Assembly: GCA_021463145.1 (NCBI GenBank)
Contig: JAJTWZ010000021.1
Coordinates: 1 to 64,000 of the forward strand
Source of the DNA: Blastocatellia bacterium
Lineage (GTDB): Bacteria; Acidobacteriota; Blastocatellia; UBA7656; JADIYM01
DNA length: 64,000 bases
Direction: 5' to 3'
Shown here: piece after piece, positions 8,031 through 18,169 of the stretch
How the letters are laid out: each line of letters begins with the position of its first letter
Position numbering within the stretch: position 1 is the stretch's first letter
Notes under the pieces: generated by a model
Seen by the model: only the letters and a program-made list of their open reading frames with translations
What the model was told of the DNA's origin: nothing
The model's database searches: none
Position numbers and translations under genes: made by a program

Positions 8031-8155
8031 GCCGAACTAGCGCATACAGCCAAGTTCATCTCATTGCTTCGCACTGACGGGGCAGTCTGAAACTCGGAGT
8101 CCGCAGGACCTGGAATCAAGAGCTGATAGGGGAGTTTCTCGAGAGACGGCCGTCT
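8031..8155 (+). other. attC site 7, left part only (long type)
   Basis: It begins with GCCGAAC and follows the long-type sequence through CTGACGGGGCAG and CTGGAATCAAG to GGGGAGTTTCTCGAGAG at about 8145. The right arm is missing and replaced by a palindromic repeat element. The site probably cannot recombine. Confidence 0.7.
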
Positions 8156-8195
8156 CGTCCGCGCAGGCTTTACCCGTACATTCGGCCATCCTCCG

Positions 8196-8470
8196 CGACC
8201 GCGGCGCGACCCGTGGAATTGCCCGCCCCAACGCGGCGACCGCGGAGCGGTCGCACCGTCGCTCCGGTCAAGCACATCGGGATCGTTTCGACTTGCCTGC
8301 AACGATGAGTTTTCGCCATTGGGTGCGACCGCTCCGCGGTCGGGACGATCTGGGTGGGCGGACCGGGGGTAACGGCGGATCGCTTCGCTCACCGCCGTTA
8401 CCCCCGGCTATCGTCGGTGACCGCTTCGCGGTCACCGCGTCGCGGGCATCGTCCGCGACCGCGGAGCGCG
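8196..8470. repeat. 275-bp palindrome-rich repeat, copy 1
   Basis: This element recurs in inverted orientation at 62848-63122. It contains several hairpins: GACCGCGGAGCGGTC units and a large stem at 8363-8407 with arms CCGGGGGTAACGGCGG and CCGCCGTTACCCCCGG. It has no coding capacity that I trust. It lies between two broken attC halves, so it either inserted there or was captured with an ORF-less cassette. Confidence 0.8.
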
Positions 8471-8528
8471 CTGAGTCCGGTTCGGCCGCCCGCGTCATTC
8501 GCGTTTCACACGTCGCGGGCATCAGTCG

Positions 8529-8699
8529 CACGTGCGGAGTTCATCTCGGTGCCTCGCACTGACAGGGCAGGATGACACTCCAAATCCATCGAATCTGGAA
8601 TCAACGACTTACGGCGGAGTTTCTTGAGAGCGCGCGCGGCGAGTTCTTTCGTTTGCCCTTGACGCCGTTGCGCGCGCCCGCTGATGCTTGACGTTAGCC
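8529..8699 (+). other. attC site 8, lacking its left end (long type)
   Basis: It starts at CGGAGTTCATCTC without the RYYYAAC box. It continues with the full long-type core and right arm CCCGCTGATGCTTGAC, ending in GTTAGCC (8693-8699). It marks the left boundary of the membrane-protein cassette. Confidence 0.7.
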
Positions 8700-8722
8700 A
8701 GCCATCCGTAGCGACGAGTGCG

Positions 8723-9241
8723 ATGCCCTTCACGCCGTATCACTTTGGCCCTGGACTGCTCGTAAAGTCGCTCCTGCCGCGATGGTTCTCGATGATCGGA
8801 TTCATCGCGACTCAGGTCCTGATTGACTGCGAGACGCTCTACTACCTGATTACGCGTCAGTATCCAATTCATCGTACCTTCCATACGTTTGCGGGGTCGG
8901 CCGTGGCTGCGCTTGTCCTGGCCGTACTCCTTATTGGGCTCGCTGCCGCGAGTGCGAGATACGTCGGCAAGGGGGCGGTTTCGCCACGACTCGCAGCTAC
9001 TCTGGGTGGAGAGGTCTCGAAGGCTGGCCTTGTCGTAGGCTGTCTTGTCGGCGGCGCGTCTCACACGCTGCTCGACGGAATCTTTCATCGCGACGTCTGG
9101 CCATTCGCGCCATGGCACCAGGGAATCCCGTTCTTCAGTATTGTCGGGCCAGGTGACCTTCAACTCCTCTGCGTCGCAGCTGGCTTGATCGGCGTAGTCG
9201 TCTTGGGTGTTCGGTCGTGGCTTCTACGAAAGGCTGGCTAA
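8723..9241 (+). CDS. multi-pass membrane protein, YdjM-like
   Basis: I start the gene at ATG 8723, since the longer frame begins inside the attC. The 172-residue product begins MPFTPYHFGPG, has about four hydrophobic segments, and carries conserved-looking histidines in HRTFHTF (residues 52-58) and SHTLLDGIFHRD (about 114-125). Histidine and aspartate at membrane edges recall the YdjM/DUF4184 group of predicted metal-dependent membrane hydrolases, but the match is loose. Its stop codon lies in the left arm of the next attC, typical for a cassette gene. Confidence 0.6.
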   Translation: MPFTPYHFGPGLLVKSLLPRWFSMIGFIATQVLIDCETLYYLITRQYPIHRTFHTFAGSAVAALVLAVLLIGLAAASARYVGKGAVSPRLAATLGGEVSKAGLVVGCLVGGASHTLLDGIFHRDVWPFAPWHQGIPFFSIVGPGDLQLLCVAAGLIGVVVLGVRSWLLRKAG

Positions 9242-9507
9242 CCAGCGCATTCAACGGAGTTCGTCTCATTGCTTCGCACTGGCAGGGCAAGCTGAAACCC
9301 AGAATCCGTCGAACGTGGAATCAACAACTTACGGGTGAGTTTCTTGAGAGTTCAACTCATTGCTTCCCACTGATAGGGCAGGCTGAAACTTGGAGGAGGC
9401 CGCACTTGGAATCAACAACACAGAAGGGAGTATCTTGAGGGAGCGCGTATTTCGGCGTGGTCGTGCCACCCTTGACGCCGTCGCGCCTGGCCGTCGCGTT
9501 CCGGCAG
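9236..9507 (+). other. attC site 9, tandem fusion of two long-type sites
   Basis: A complete left portion (GGCTAAC, CAGCGCATTCAACGGAG, up to GTGAGTTTCTTGAGAG at 9354) is followed at once by a second copy that starts inside the core (TCAACTCATTGCTTCCCACTG). The second copy runs to GACGCCGTCGCGCC and a degenerate GTTCCGG end near 9498. This looks like a cassette deletion or an unequal exchange between two sites. Confidence 0.65.
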
Positions 9508-9646
9508 GCCGAAGTGGGCATTCAGGGTAGCCATCGCGTGCCTTGCGCAGGTATTCGGAGAATTTGGGCCTCGACGGGCGCGCCGCGAGGCTTCGTCTGC
9601 ACCGTCTGGTATCGTCGCGCACTCCTGCTGCCGGTTGGCGTTCGGC
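9508..9646 (+). other. weak attC-like site 10
   Basis: The left end GCCGAAGTGGGCATTCAGGG resembles the long-type left arm, and the right end is GTTCGGC (9640-9646). The interior does not match either family. I infer a diverged or foreign attC bounding the small membrane-protein gene that follows. Confidence 0.4.
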
Positions 9647-9670
9647 AACACACAACGGTTTTCGTCTAGA

Positions 9671-9946
9671 ATGAATTTCGGCCAGGTGATGACCCTCACG
9701 GAAATCTCGACCAGCATCGCGGGTTCACCGATTCCATACCGGAGTATGAGTCGCGGCCAACTTGTGCTGATGCTCGCATTGATTGCCTCAACGGCGGCCG
9801 TACTGGCCGCGCTGGGTGCGGTGTCGTGGGCGAGACAGGCGAGTCCGCGGTCACGATTGTGGTCGATAGCCGGAATCGGACATGCATTGTGGATCGCAGT
9901 CATGGTCACATTTGCCATCGCATGCGCGATTGGCGCGATATTGTGA
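9671..9946 (+). CDS. small two-segment membrane protein
   Basis: This 91-residue protein starts at ATG 9671. Two hydrophobic segments (about 36-58 and 72-91) flank a short basic loop (RQASPRSRLW). No family is recognised. Its place, 24 bases after an attC-like right end, fits a cassette gene, but no attC follows it. A prokaryotic promoter or strong ribosome-binding site is not obvious. Confidence 0.5.
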   Translation: MNFGQVMTLTEISTSIAGSPIPYRSMSRGQLVLMLALIASTAAVLAALGAVSWARQASPRSRLWSIAGIGHALWIAVMVTFAIACAIGAIL

Positions 9947-9985
9947 AGCCCCGGCGGTTCGCCGAATCCGTTTGGAGAAATCTCA

Positions 9986-10549
9986 TTGGGAATTCTGACC
10001 TTCGGCATCAACATCACACTCGACGGTTGCGTTGACCACCAGGAGGGAATTGCCGACGACGAGACGCACGCTTTCTATACTCGCTTGATGGATGATGGTG
10101 GGGCCATGCTCTGGGGCCGCATCACCTACGAGATGATGGAGAGCTTCTGGCCAGCAGTCGCCCGCGGCGATACGGAGGCGCCGCCTGCGATGCACGAATG
10201 GGCGGTCAAACTCGAGGCAAAGCCGAAATACGTCGTGTCGTCGACTCGATCGAACTTCCCGTGGGCCAACAGTCACCACATCGAAGGCGACCTGCTCACG
10301 GGCGTGCAGAAACTGAAGGACGCGACCCCGGCTGGAGTGCTTCTCGGCAGCGGAAGGCTCGCGGCCGAATTGGATCGGCTGGATCTGATAGACGACTATA
10401 GATTTCTCGTCCACCCGAGGATCGCCGGCCACGGTCCGAAACTTTACGAGGGCGGGTTACCCAACACGCGACGCCTCGAGTTGATCTCGTCGTACCCGCT
10501 ACGCTGCGGCGCGGTCGCCGTGCACTACCGGCGAGTTCGTGGCAAATGA
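9986..10549 (+). CDS. dihydrofolate reductase-like (RibD C-terminal domain) protein
   Basis: This 187-residue protein spans the RibD_C/DHFR-like fold. It opens with a strand and the family-like GINITLDGCVDH. MLWGRITYEMMESFWP (about 38-53) corresponds to the region with a conserved glycine-arginine, followed by KYVVSST and a C-terminal FLVHPRIAGHGPKLYEGG. Such proteins are presumed NADPH-dependent reductases; the substrate is unknown. The start appears to be TTG, nine bases after GGAGAA. It lies at the boundary between the cassette array and the core chromosome. Confidence 0.8.
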   Translation: MGILTFGINITLDGCVDHQEGIADDETHAFYTRLMDDGGAMLWGRITYEMMESFWPAVARGDTEAPPAMHEWAVKLEAKPKYVVSSTRSNFPWANSHHIEGDLLTGVQKLKDATPAGVLLGSGRLAAELDRLDLIDDYRFLVHPRIAGHGPKLYEGGLPNTRRLELISSYPLRCGAVAVHYRRVRGK

Positions 10550-10675
10550 CTGGCTGCAGAAGGGAATCCGCCGCGTGTCCCGCCATTGTGTGCGCGTCTT
10601 CGGTGCCTTTCCTTCGTATCGCAGCCAGGAGAGCTGGTGAGAGCTTCGCCGGGCAGCGGCGCCGAGGGCGCGCTG

Positions 10676-12781
10676 CTACAGGTTGTCCCAGTCCCCCCGC
10701 AAGGAGATCATCCCCGCTGGCGGCCCGTAACCGAAGACCAGCGCCGCGCTCCCAGGCGAGTTGGCGTTTCGAAGGAAGAACGAACCTCCTGACGGCTGGT
10801 AAAGGCCGGCGGTATCGGCACCGTCGCCGTTCCAGTCGCCAACTGCAGGCAGGTAACCGGCGCCACCAGCGCCGAAGCTGAACACGAGGTCGGCAACTCC
10901 AGGCGTGCTCGAGTTGCGGAGGAAGTAAGTAGATGTCGCCGGAATGTAGATTCCGATCGTATCGGTTCCGTTCCCGTCCCAATCGCCTGAGACGGGCGTA
11001 GCGCCGGCCGGTCCGTATCCGAACGCCAGATCAGCCGCACCCGGCGCGTTCGAGTTACGCAGGAAGAACGTTCCCGTAGCTGGATTGTATAGCCCGATCG
11101 TGTCGGTGCCGTTTCCGTCCCAGTCGCCGACCAGGGGCTTCCACCCAAGACCGGTGGGGCCAAAATTGAACGCCAGATCCGCTCCACCCGGCGAATTCGT
11201 GTTCTTGAGGAAAAACACACCCGAGACCGGGTCGTACAGCCCGATGGAGTCCGATCCGTCTCCGTTCCAGTCCCCCGAGAGCGGCAGGTATCCGGCTCCT
11301 CCGGCGCCAAAGCCGAACGTCAGATCCGCTGCGCCTGCCGAATTCGAATTTCGCAGGAAGAAATTCGACGTCGCCGGGTCGTACACGCCAATCGTGTCAG
11401 AACCGGTTCCTGCCGGGCCACTGGCGATCATCTTCGCAAGTGCGGCGACATTCATCCGCAGCGTCTGAAGCCCCATGTCGATGGTGATGTTGTTCGCCGT
11501 ATCCGTCGTACGGTGATAATCGGGATAGCTGTCCCAGTCGTTCTCTATTGTCAGCAACGCAGCCATTCCCCTGTTCAGATAGGGCACGTGGTCAGAGCCG
11601 AACGGATTGAGCGACGAGACGATCCGAAGCGTCGTGTACTGTGCGGCAGCCGCCGAATATGCGTCTATCAGGAACTGGCCGCTCGCATTGGTCTCGAGCA
11701 GGCAGTCGAGGTCCGCGTCCCCCGTGTATCCGATCATATCCATCGTAAGCACGGCTTGAACCTTGTCGTCGTTGTTGGCCGAAACGAGGCTCGCAGCGTG
11801 CGCGGTGCCGCCGTGAAGTCCCTGTTCCTCTCCCGAGTAACACACGAAGATGATGGTGGCCTCGGGTGGATGAGCGGCAAAGATACGAGCCAGTTCCAAT
11901 ACGCCGGCCGAGCCGCTGGCATTGTCTTCGCAGCCAGGCGCCGCCGTCGCCACGCTTTGCGAAGTCGAATCGAAATGCCCGCCAACGATGTACCACTCGT
12001 CAGGACGCGTGGTGCCTGTGAGCGTGGCAATTACGTTGTTTGAAGTAACGGACGGGCTGCCGGGAATCGTGAACGATTGAGTGGTCACCGCGAGGCCCGG
12101 AATCGACTGGAACTGGCCGACGAGCCAGTCGCGCGCCGTCACGTTGCCCGGCTGGCGCGAATTGCGGTTCCACTGCCCGAGTGTCTGGATGTTGCCGAAC
12201 CAGCGATTTCCATCGACGGAATCGACGAGCGCCTGGATCGCGACGTCCCACGATTCGGGTTGCCGCGAACGCGAGTTGGCTGCCTGATGGGCAAGCGACA
12301 GGTTTGGAACGAACGCACGCACCTCGTTGTGGCCGTGGGCCACATCCGAATCTCGATCGAAGTCGCTTTCGATCCGGGCCTTCTGCTCGGGCGTTGCGAC
12401 GATGACAGCGGTCCGCCCGCCTCTCACGAGCACTCGCGCGCCTGAAGCCTCCGCGTCGCGGCCGAGCAACAGATAGAGGTTCTCCTGATCGATTTCGCCC
12501 GTCAGCGGTCGCGACGCGTAACCGGCGCGCGCCAGGTTCGCGAGCATCACCGGCTGTCCGATGACGAGCATCTCGTCGTCGGCTTCGATCCACCAGTCCA
12601 GTCCCTCGAGCGCCTGCAGTTGAACCAGCCGCTCTCGCCCAATCCGATCGATGTCGACGATTGCGAAAACACGCTTGTCAGAGCGCGTGCCGCCTTCGGT
12701 CACGGACGGAAGGACGAATGAGAAGACGACGGCGAAAAGTGAGAACAGGGAAACGATGCGTGACGGAAGAAACCTCGGCAT
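10676..12781 (-). CDS. secreted M28-family zinc aminopeptidase with C-terminal repeats
   Basis: This 701-residue protein starts at ATG 12781, with AGGAG eight bases upstream. A signal peptide occupies about residues 1-29. The M28 catalytic domain has the zinc ligands and catalytic residues in order: GGHFDS, CEDNASGSAG, YSGEEQGLHGG, DMIGY and GSDHVPY, so it should be active on peptides outside the cytoplasm. From about residue 461 to the end there are five copies of a 46-49-residue repeat (DTIGxYxP, FFLRNSN, AADLxFxFG, GDWxGDG). These resemble VCBS/FG-GAP-like blades and may close into a propeller or bind a surface polymer. The gene is divergent from the FG-GAP protein at 12954. Confidence 0.92.
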   Translation of the reverse strand: MPRFLPSRIVSLFSLFAVVFSFVLPSVTEGGTRSDKRVFAIVDIDRIGRERLVQLQALEGLDWWIEADDEMLVIGQPVMLANLARAGYASRPLTGEIDQENLYLLLGRDAEASGARVLVRGGRTAVIVATPEQKARIESDFDRDSDVAHGHNEVRAFVPNLSLAHQAANSRSRQPESWDVAIQALVDSVDGNRWFGNIQTLGQWNRNSRQPGNVTARDWLVGQFQSIPGLAVTTQSFTIPGSPSVTSNNVIATLTGTTRPDEWYIVGGHFDSTSQSVATAAPGCEDNASGSAGVLELARIFAAHPPEATIIFVCYSGEEQGLHGGTAHAASLVSANNDDKVQAVLTMDMIGYTGDADLDCLLETNASGQFLIDAYSAAAAQYTTLRIVSSLNPFGSDHVPYLNRGMAALLTIENDWDSYPDYHRTTDTANNITIDMGLQTLRMNVAALAKMIASGPAGTGSDTIGVYDPATSNFFLRNSNSAGAADLTFGFGAGGAGYLPLSGDWNGDGSDSIGLYDPVSGVFFLKNTNSPGGADLAFNFGPTGLGWKPLVGDWDGNGTDTIGLYNPATGTFFLRNSNAPGAADLAFGYGPAGATPVSGDWDGNGTDTIGIYIPATSTYFLRNSSTPGVADLVFSFGAGGAGYLPAVGDWNGDGADTAGLYQPSGGSFFLRNANSPGSAALVFGYGPPAGMISLRGDWDNL

Positions 12782-12953
12782 TGACGACAACTCCTGCGGA
12801 CAGCTCGTTGGGGGATAACCAGCGAAGAATAGAGAAAGGATGACTAGTTGGGAAGCCCTGATGCCGTGATCGTGCCGTGCTTTCCAGGCCGATGACGGAA
12901 CGTGGCAGCCGTGGCCAGAGCGCCCAATCCGCGGGTCGCGCGGACATGCTGAC

Positions 12954-14444
<1,491 letters not shown>

Positions 14445-14487
14445 CATTCAGTTTCGGGACGATTCGTCCGTCCAGGAGGTGCGTTCG

Positions 14488-15348
14488 ATGATCTTGCGAC
14501 GGTTGATTACTGTGCTGTTCGTCCTGTTCGTGTTGGCCGGCGAGGCTTCGGCTTACACGTTGGTGCTACGCGACGGCGTACGGGTTGACATCGGCGAGTT
14601 CTACTGGCTTTCGGGCTCGGCGGTCACGTGGGTCACGTCCCGAGGAGAGCGGCGATCCGTCGATCTTTCCAGGCTTGACCTCGACGCCACGGCCCGTTTC
14701 AATGGCGAGGGGATATCGACCTTCATTGACAGGGCGGTCCGCAGGGGAGCGGTCGTTACGGCTCAGACCGCAGCAGCCGCCCGCCGCGACGCCGCGGAGG
14801 ACTTCGCTCCCGCCGCATCGGTGCCGCCGCGCGCGGCGGAGGACGAGCCGATCACCATTACGACAGCCGATATCGCGCCGTACCGCGAAGAGCGCGAGCG
14901 GTCCGAGGCCGAACGCCGCACATCTACCGCGCTACCTGCGGTTGGCACTCCGCCTGTTGACTCGGGCCGCGATGACGCTGCAATCGAGACCGAAGAACGC
15001 TGGCGGGAAGAAGCGCGCGCGCTGAGGGAAGAACTCGACTCGGAGCAAGCACAGATCGACGCATTGTTCGGAGAGCTCGCGTACCGCGAAGCGAACCCTC
15101 GCAAGTTTCGGCTAAGTAACGAGTACAACTACGGGCGCGGGATAATTCTGGCGGATCAGCGGGGCTATTACCGGTATCCGGGCCGATACTATTCGGGCTC
15201 GTCCTATAACCGGGCCGACGAGGAGTTCGCGCAACTTAATTCGCGGCTCATCGACCTCGAGATCCAGCACCGCGGAACGCTTTCTCGCTGGGACACTTTT
15301 CTGGAGCGTGCGCGGCGCGCTGACGTTCCTCCCGGTTGGCTCAGGTAG
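14488..15348 (+). CDS. secreted or periplasmic protein of unknown function
   Basis: I choose ATG 14488, which has AGGAGG eight bases upstream; the GTG at 14479 overlaps that site. The 286-residue product has a signal peptide (about 1-22, cut after EASA). It then has a short SLA1/DUF-like start (YTLVLRDGVRVDIGEFYWLS) similar to the small beta domain of many acidobacterial secreted proteins. A disordered Ala/Glu-rich middle follows, then a predicted coiled coil (ERWREEARALREELDSEQ) and a Tyr/Gly-rich segment (YNYGRGI, YYRYPGRYYSG). No enzyme motif is visible. It is probably structural. Confidence 0.65.
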   Translation: MILRRLITVLFVLFVLAGEASAYTLVLRDGVRVDIGEFYWLSGSAVTWVTSRGERRSVDLSRLDLDATARFNGEGISTFIDRAVRRGAVVTAQTAAAARRDAAEDFAPAASVPPRAAEDEPITITTADIAPYREERERSEAERRTSTALPAVGTPPVDSGRDDAAIETEERWREEARALREELDSEQAQIDALFGELAYREANPRKFRLSNEYNYGRGIILADQRGYYRYPGRYYSGSSYNRADEEFAQLNSRLIDLEIQHRGTLSRWDTFLERARRADVPPGWLR

Positions 15349-15387
15349 AGAGCGCCGATGCCGAAGTATCCGCGACATGGAAGTGCG

Positions 15388-15425
15388 AGAGCCCCGCTCG
15401 GGATCGCCGGGCGGGGCTCTGTTTC
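15388..15425. terminator. strong hairpin terminator between convergent genes
   Basis: Perfect ten-base arms AGAGCCCCGC (15388-15397) and GCGGGGCTCT (15411-15420) enclose a 13-base loop and are followed by GTTTCG. It lies 40 bases past the stop of the upstream gene and probably ends transcription from the + strand. The T-run is weak. Confidence 0.7.
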
Positions 15426-15442
15426 GCAAACTGTCACGGAGT

Positions 15443-15470
15443 CGAGGATCAGGCGGCCGCCTGATCCTCG
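15443..15470. terminator. 28-bp perfect palindrome overlapping the sigma factor stop
   Basis: The arms CGAGGATCAGGCGG and CCGCCTGATCCTCG are exact complements with no loop bases. The palindrome covers the last codons and the stop of the sigma factor gene on the minus strand. It could act as a transcript-end stem or protect the mRNA 3' end. There is no T-tract. Confidence 0.5.
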
Positions 15471-16030
15471 GCCACTTCAAGAAGGAACTTCCGCAAGCGC
15501 AATCGCGCCTTGTGAAGCTGTGACTTCGAAGTGCCCGAACTGCATCCCAGGATCTTCGCGACCTCCTCGTGCTCGTAGCCTTCGACGTCGTGAAGGATGA
15601 ACACCGCGCGATAGCCCTTCGGAAGCTTCGAAATGGCCGAGTCGAGTGCGATCTGATCGACGATCGGCATTGCCCGTGGATTGTCGCTGATTGGGTCGAC
15701 CTGATCCGGCATCTCGCCGTCGTCGGTGCCGACTTCAGAGCGCACGCGGCGCTTTCTGAAGTGCATCAGCACGTGATTGACGGTCAGCCGATGGAGCCAG
15801 GTCGTGAAAGCCGATTCGCCACGGAACGACTTGAGCTTGCGGTGAAGCTGGAGGAAGACCTCTTGCGTGAGGTCTTCGGCTTCGGCCACGTTGCCGGTCA
15901 TCCGAAGGCAAATCGAATAGACCCGACGGTAGTGCTTAGAGTAGATCTCGTCGAATCCGCTCATGTCGTCGACATCGAGTGCGCGTATGACACCGGCCTG
16001 CTGCTTGATCGAAGTTGCGTTCGTGGCCAT
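15449..16030 (-). CDS. ECF-type RNA polymerase sigma factor
   Basis: This 193-residue sigma-70-family protein starts at ATG 16030 with GGAGG six bases upstream; the longer frame lacks support. Region 2 (about 25-95) shows [19 protein letters not shown], then [16 protein letters not shown] and [20 protein letters not shown]. Region 4 (about 133-185) shows [20 protein letters not shown], then [20 protein letters not shown]. The spacing is that of SigE-like group ECF factors. No anti-sigma gene adjoins it, so its control is not evident. Confidence 0.92.
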   Translation of the reverse strand: MATNATSIKQQAGVIRALDVDDMSGFDEIYSKHYRRVYSICLRMTGNVAEAEDLTQEVFLQLHRKLKSFRGESAFTTWLHRLTVNHVLMHFRKRRVRSEVGTDDGEMPDQVDPISDNPRAMPIVDQIALDSAISKLPKGYRAVFILHDVEGYEHEEVAKILGCSSGTSKSQLHKARLRLRKFLLEVAEDQAAA

Positions 16031-16395
16031 TTCGTCCTCCACCCTTTCCCTGTGCTGCGCGATTCCCGTCGCTCTCGACCCACGTGAGAGCGGCTTCGTG
16101 CGCCGCCACCGCCTGAGCACATCCCGTGCCGCAGCGGAGTCGATTCCTGAACGAGTTGAAAGGAAAGAGGTTAGGTGGGAGTGGAGTGACCGGCGTGGTC
16201 AAATGGTCGTGGCCGATCTGGAGCGCGGACACACGATTTGGTGCAAGAAAGAATGCAGGTGGGGCAACGAATCGGGCGTGTCAGGCGTCGCGCGGGGGAA
16301 TAGGGGGCTGGACTGACCGATTTGCGGAGGGTTAACGGGATTCAGGCATTCATACCTGCTTCCCGCGAGTGCTCGGCAGGTCGGGTCTCCAACGC
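16031..16395. other. intergenic region between sigma factor and fructose bisphosphatase genes
   Basis: Both flanking genes are on the minus strand. I see no gene, no RNA structure I can name and no clear promoter hexamers. It must contain the sigma factor's promoter and any terminator of the upstream gene glpX. Confidence 0.5.
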
Positions 16396-17433
16396 CTAGA
16401 ACCGCACGACCGTGTCGGGACCGCCTTCGATGTGCACCGTGTCGACGAACCGGACGGTGTGCGACTCGGTCGTCATTATCAGAGATTGAGTTCGGATTCC
16501 GGTTCCGAAGAACCGAACCCCGCGCAGAATCGTGCCGTCCGTTACCCCTGCGGCGGCAAAGATCATGCGCTTGCCAGGTGCGAGATCGTCGGTGTCGTGC
16601 ACCTTGTTAGGGTCGCTGATTCCCATCTCGATCATCCGGTCGCGAGCATCCTCGGGGATCCGGCTCGCGTCGTCGATGTCGCTCAGGTCTTCCTTGACGC
16701 AGAAACGCGCCAGAATCTCGCCGTTCAGGCACTGCATCGCCGCGGCGGTGATCACGCCCTCGGGTGCGCCGCCTATCCCCATCACTGCGTGAACGCCGGA
16801 GCCCGCCACCGCAGCCGAGATCCCGGCCGACAGGTCGCCATCCGTAATGAGCTTGATTCGAGCACCGGCCGCCCGAATGTCATCGATAAGCGACTTGTGA
16901 CGAGGCCGGTCAAGAACCATTACCGTCAGGTCGTCGACGTCGCGCTGCAATCGGCGGGCAATGGACTTGAGATTGTCCTTCACCGGCGCATCCAGATCGA
17001 CGCTGCCCTTTGCGGCCGGCCCGACGACGATCTTGTTCATGTAGACGTCCGGCGCGTGGAGCAGGCCGCCTTTCTCGGACGCCGCGAGCACCGCGATTGC
17101 ATTTGCCGCGCCCGTTGCGCATAGATTGGTTCCTTCGAGCGGATCGACGGCAATGTCGACTTCGTGGTGTTGACTGTCCTCGTCCTTCCATCCAAGTCCG
17201 ACCCGTTCACCAATGTAGAGCATGGGCGCTTCGTCGCGCTCTCCCTCGCCAATGACGATAGTCCCGCGCATTGGCACGGTGTCCATAACCGAGCGCATTG
17301 CCTCGACCGCCACGTGGTCGGAGTACTTGCGCTTGCCCTGTCCCATCGTTCGCGCCGAGTCGATTGCCGCCGCCTCGACGACGCGAAGAAAATCGAGCGC
17401 GAGGTCGTGCTCCATCTGCCGCTCGTAGCTCAT
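16396..17433 (-). CDS. glpX: class II fructose-1,6-bisphosphatase (GlpX)
   Basis: This 345-residue enzyme hydrolyses fructose 1,6-bisphosphate to fructose 6-phosphate in gluconeogenesis. The family pattern is clear: [20 protein letters not shown] at the N-terminus, [20 protein letters not shown], the metal and phosphate region [13 protein letters not shown] (about 95-107), TDGDLSAGI, and [17 protein letters not shown] 17433 has AGGAG nine bases upstream; the longer frame is not needed. The length equals the family norm. It is transcribed alone. Confidence 0.96.
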   Translation of the reverse strand: MSYERQMEHDLALDFLRVVEAAAIDSARTMGQGKRKYSDHVAVEAMRSVMDTVPMRGTIVIGEGERDEAPMLYIGERVGLGWKDEDSQHHEVDIAVDPLEGTNLCATGAANAIAVLAASEKGGLLHAPDVYMNKIVVGPAAKGSVDLDAPVKDNLKSIARRLQRDVDDLTVMVLDRPRHKSLIDDIRAAGARIKLITDGDLSAGISAAVAGSGVHAVMGIGGAPEGVITAAAMQCLNGEILARFCVKEDLSDIDDASRIPEDARDRMIEMGISDPNKVHDTDDLAPGKRMIFAAAGVTDGTILRGVRFFGTGIRTQSLIMTTESHTVRFVDTVHIEGGPDTVVRF

Positions 17434-17560
17434 AGCAAGATCTCCTGGAGGTAAATGAAGGCGTGTAGGCCGCCAGTATAGGGAAAGGCCGCGGATCGGC
17501 AAAGGCTGGCTGCCTGAAGGATGAGCCGGCGAAGGCCAATCGAGGTGCTACTCTTCGGTT

Positions 17561-18103
17561 GTGGGACCGAAGTACTTCAAGACTCCAGCGGCGATGCGAG
17601 CCTGGCTGCACAAGAACCACGCGAAGGAGAGCGAGCTTGTCGCCGGGTATTTCAAGAAGGGAACTGGAAAGAAGAGCATCACGTGGCCCGAATCCGTCGA
17701 CGAAGCGCTCTGTTTCGGCTGGATCGACGGAATCCGGAAGCGCATCGACGAAGAGCGGTACACGGTTCGTTTTACACCGCGGCGGAAGGGCAGCACGTGG
17801 AGTGCCGTCAACGTCGGCCGAGTCCGGGCGCTCGAAGCCGAAGGCCGGATGACGGATGCAGGACGAACTGCTTTCGCCGCGCGGACCGAGAGCAGGACGG
17901 CCGTCTACTCGTTCGAGAGCTTCCAGAAGGAGTTCGACGGCGACCTGCTCGAGATGCTCAGATCCAACAAGGCGGCCTGGCGCGTCTGGCAGTCGCGAAC
18001 GCCGTCGTATCGCAAAACGCATGTGCACTGGCTCATGAGCGCGAAGCGGGACGATACGCGCCGCCGGCGAATGGAAAAGCTCATCGCATCGCTCGCCGGG
18101 TAA
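17561..18103 (+). CDS. YdeI/OmpD-associated family protein
   Basis: This 180-residue protein is of the YdeI type. It opens with FKTPAAMRAWLHKNHAKE, followed by WPESVDEALCFGWIDGIRKR, RYTVRFTPRRKGSTWSAVNV, and a C-terminal helical part with a WLMSAKRDDTRRRRMEKLI tail. The family is linked to bacteriocin or peptide tolerance in some bacteria, but the mechanism is not established. The start codon is GTG. It runs convergent to the CCA-adding enzyme gene. Confidence 0.88.
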   Translation: MGPKYFKTPAAMRAWLHKNHAKESELVAGYFKKGTGKKSITWPESVDEALCFGWIDGIRKRIDEERYTVRFTPRRKGSTWSAVNVGRVRALEAEGRMTDAGRTAFAARTESRTAVYSFESFQKEFDGDLLEMLRSNKAAWRVWQSRTPSYRKTHVHWLMSAKRDDTRRRRMEKLIASLAG

Positions 18104-18169
18104 AGTTGACTGTCCCAGCCTCTACGTTTCATGGAAGCGCTGGCCGGCGCCGTATCACTCTCGTCCTCG

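Larger units (their letters stand above)
118..9646 (+). mobile_element. integron cassette array without integrase in view (CALIN-like)
   Basis: Between roughly 3.5 and 9.6 kb each short + strand gene or gene pair is followed by an imperfect palindrome. Its left end fits RYYYAAC (GCCGAAC, GCCCAAC) and its right end fits GTTRRRY (GTTGGGC, GTTCGGC), the hallmark of attC sites. The spacers carry one to three small genes, as cassettes do. No tyrosine recombinase with an integron-integrase look is present in 64 kb, so this is either a cluster of attC sites lacking an integrase or the distal part of a longer array. Gene direction puts the attI end to the left. A right-half attC at 118-156 marks the leftmost trace. 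The right edge is diffuse, with a weak last site at 9508-9646. Confidence 0.82.

Noticed and set aside
8293-8562. Short open frame through the palindromic repeat in the cassette array
   Set aside because: Its translation is repeat and attC sequence; the homologous repeat at 62.9 kb has no corresponding protein conservation.
9986-10549. Trimethoprim-resistance dihydrofolate reductase cassette
   Set aside because: The protein belongs to the RibD C-terminal-like group, not the DfrA or DfrB types, and no attC follows it.
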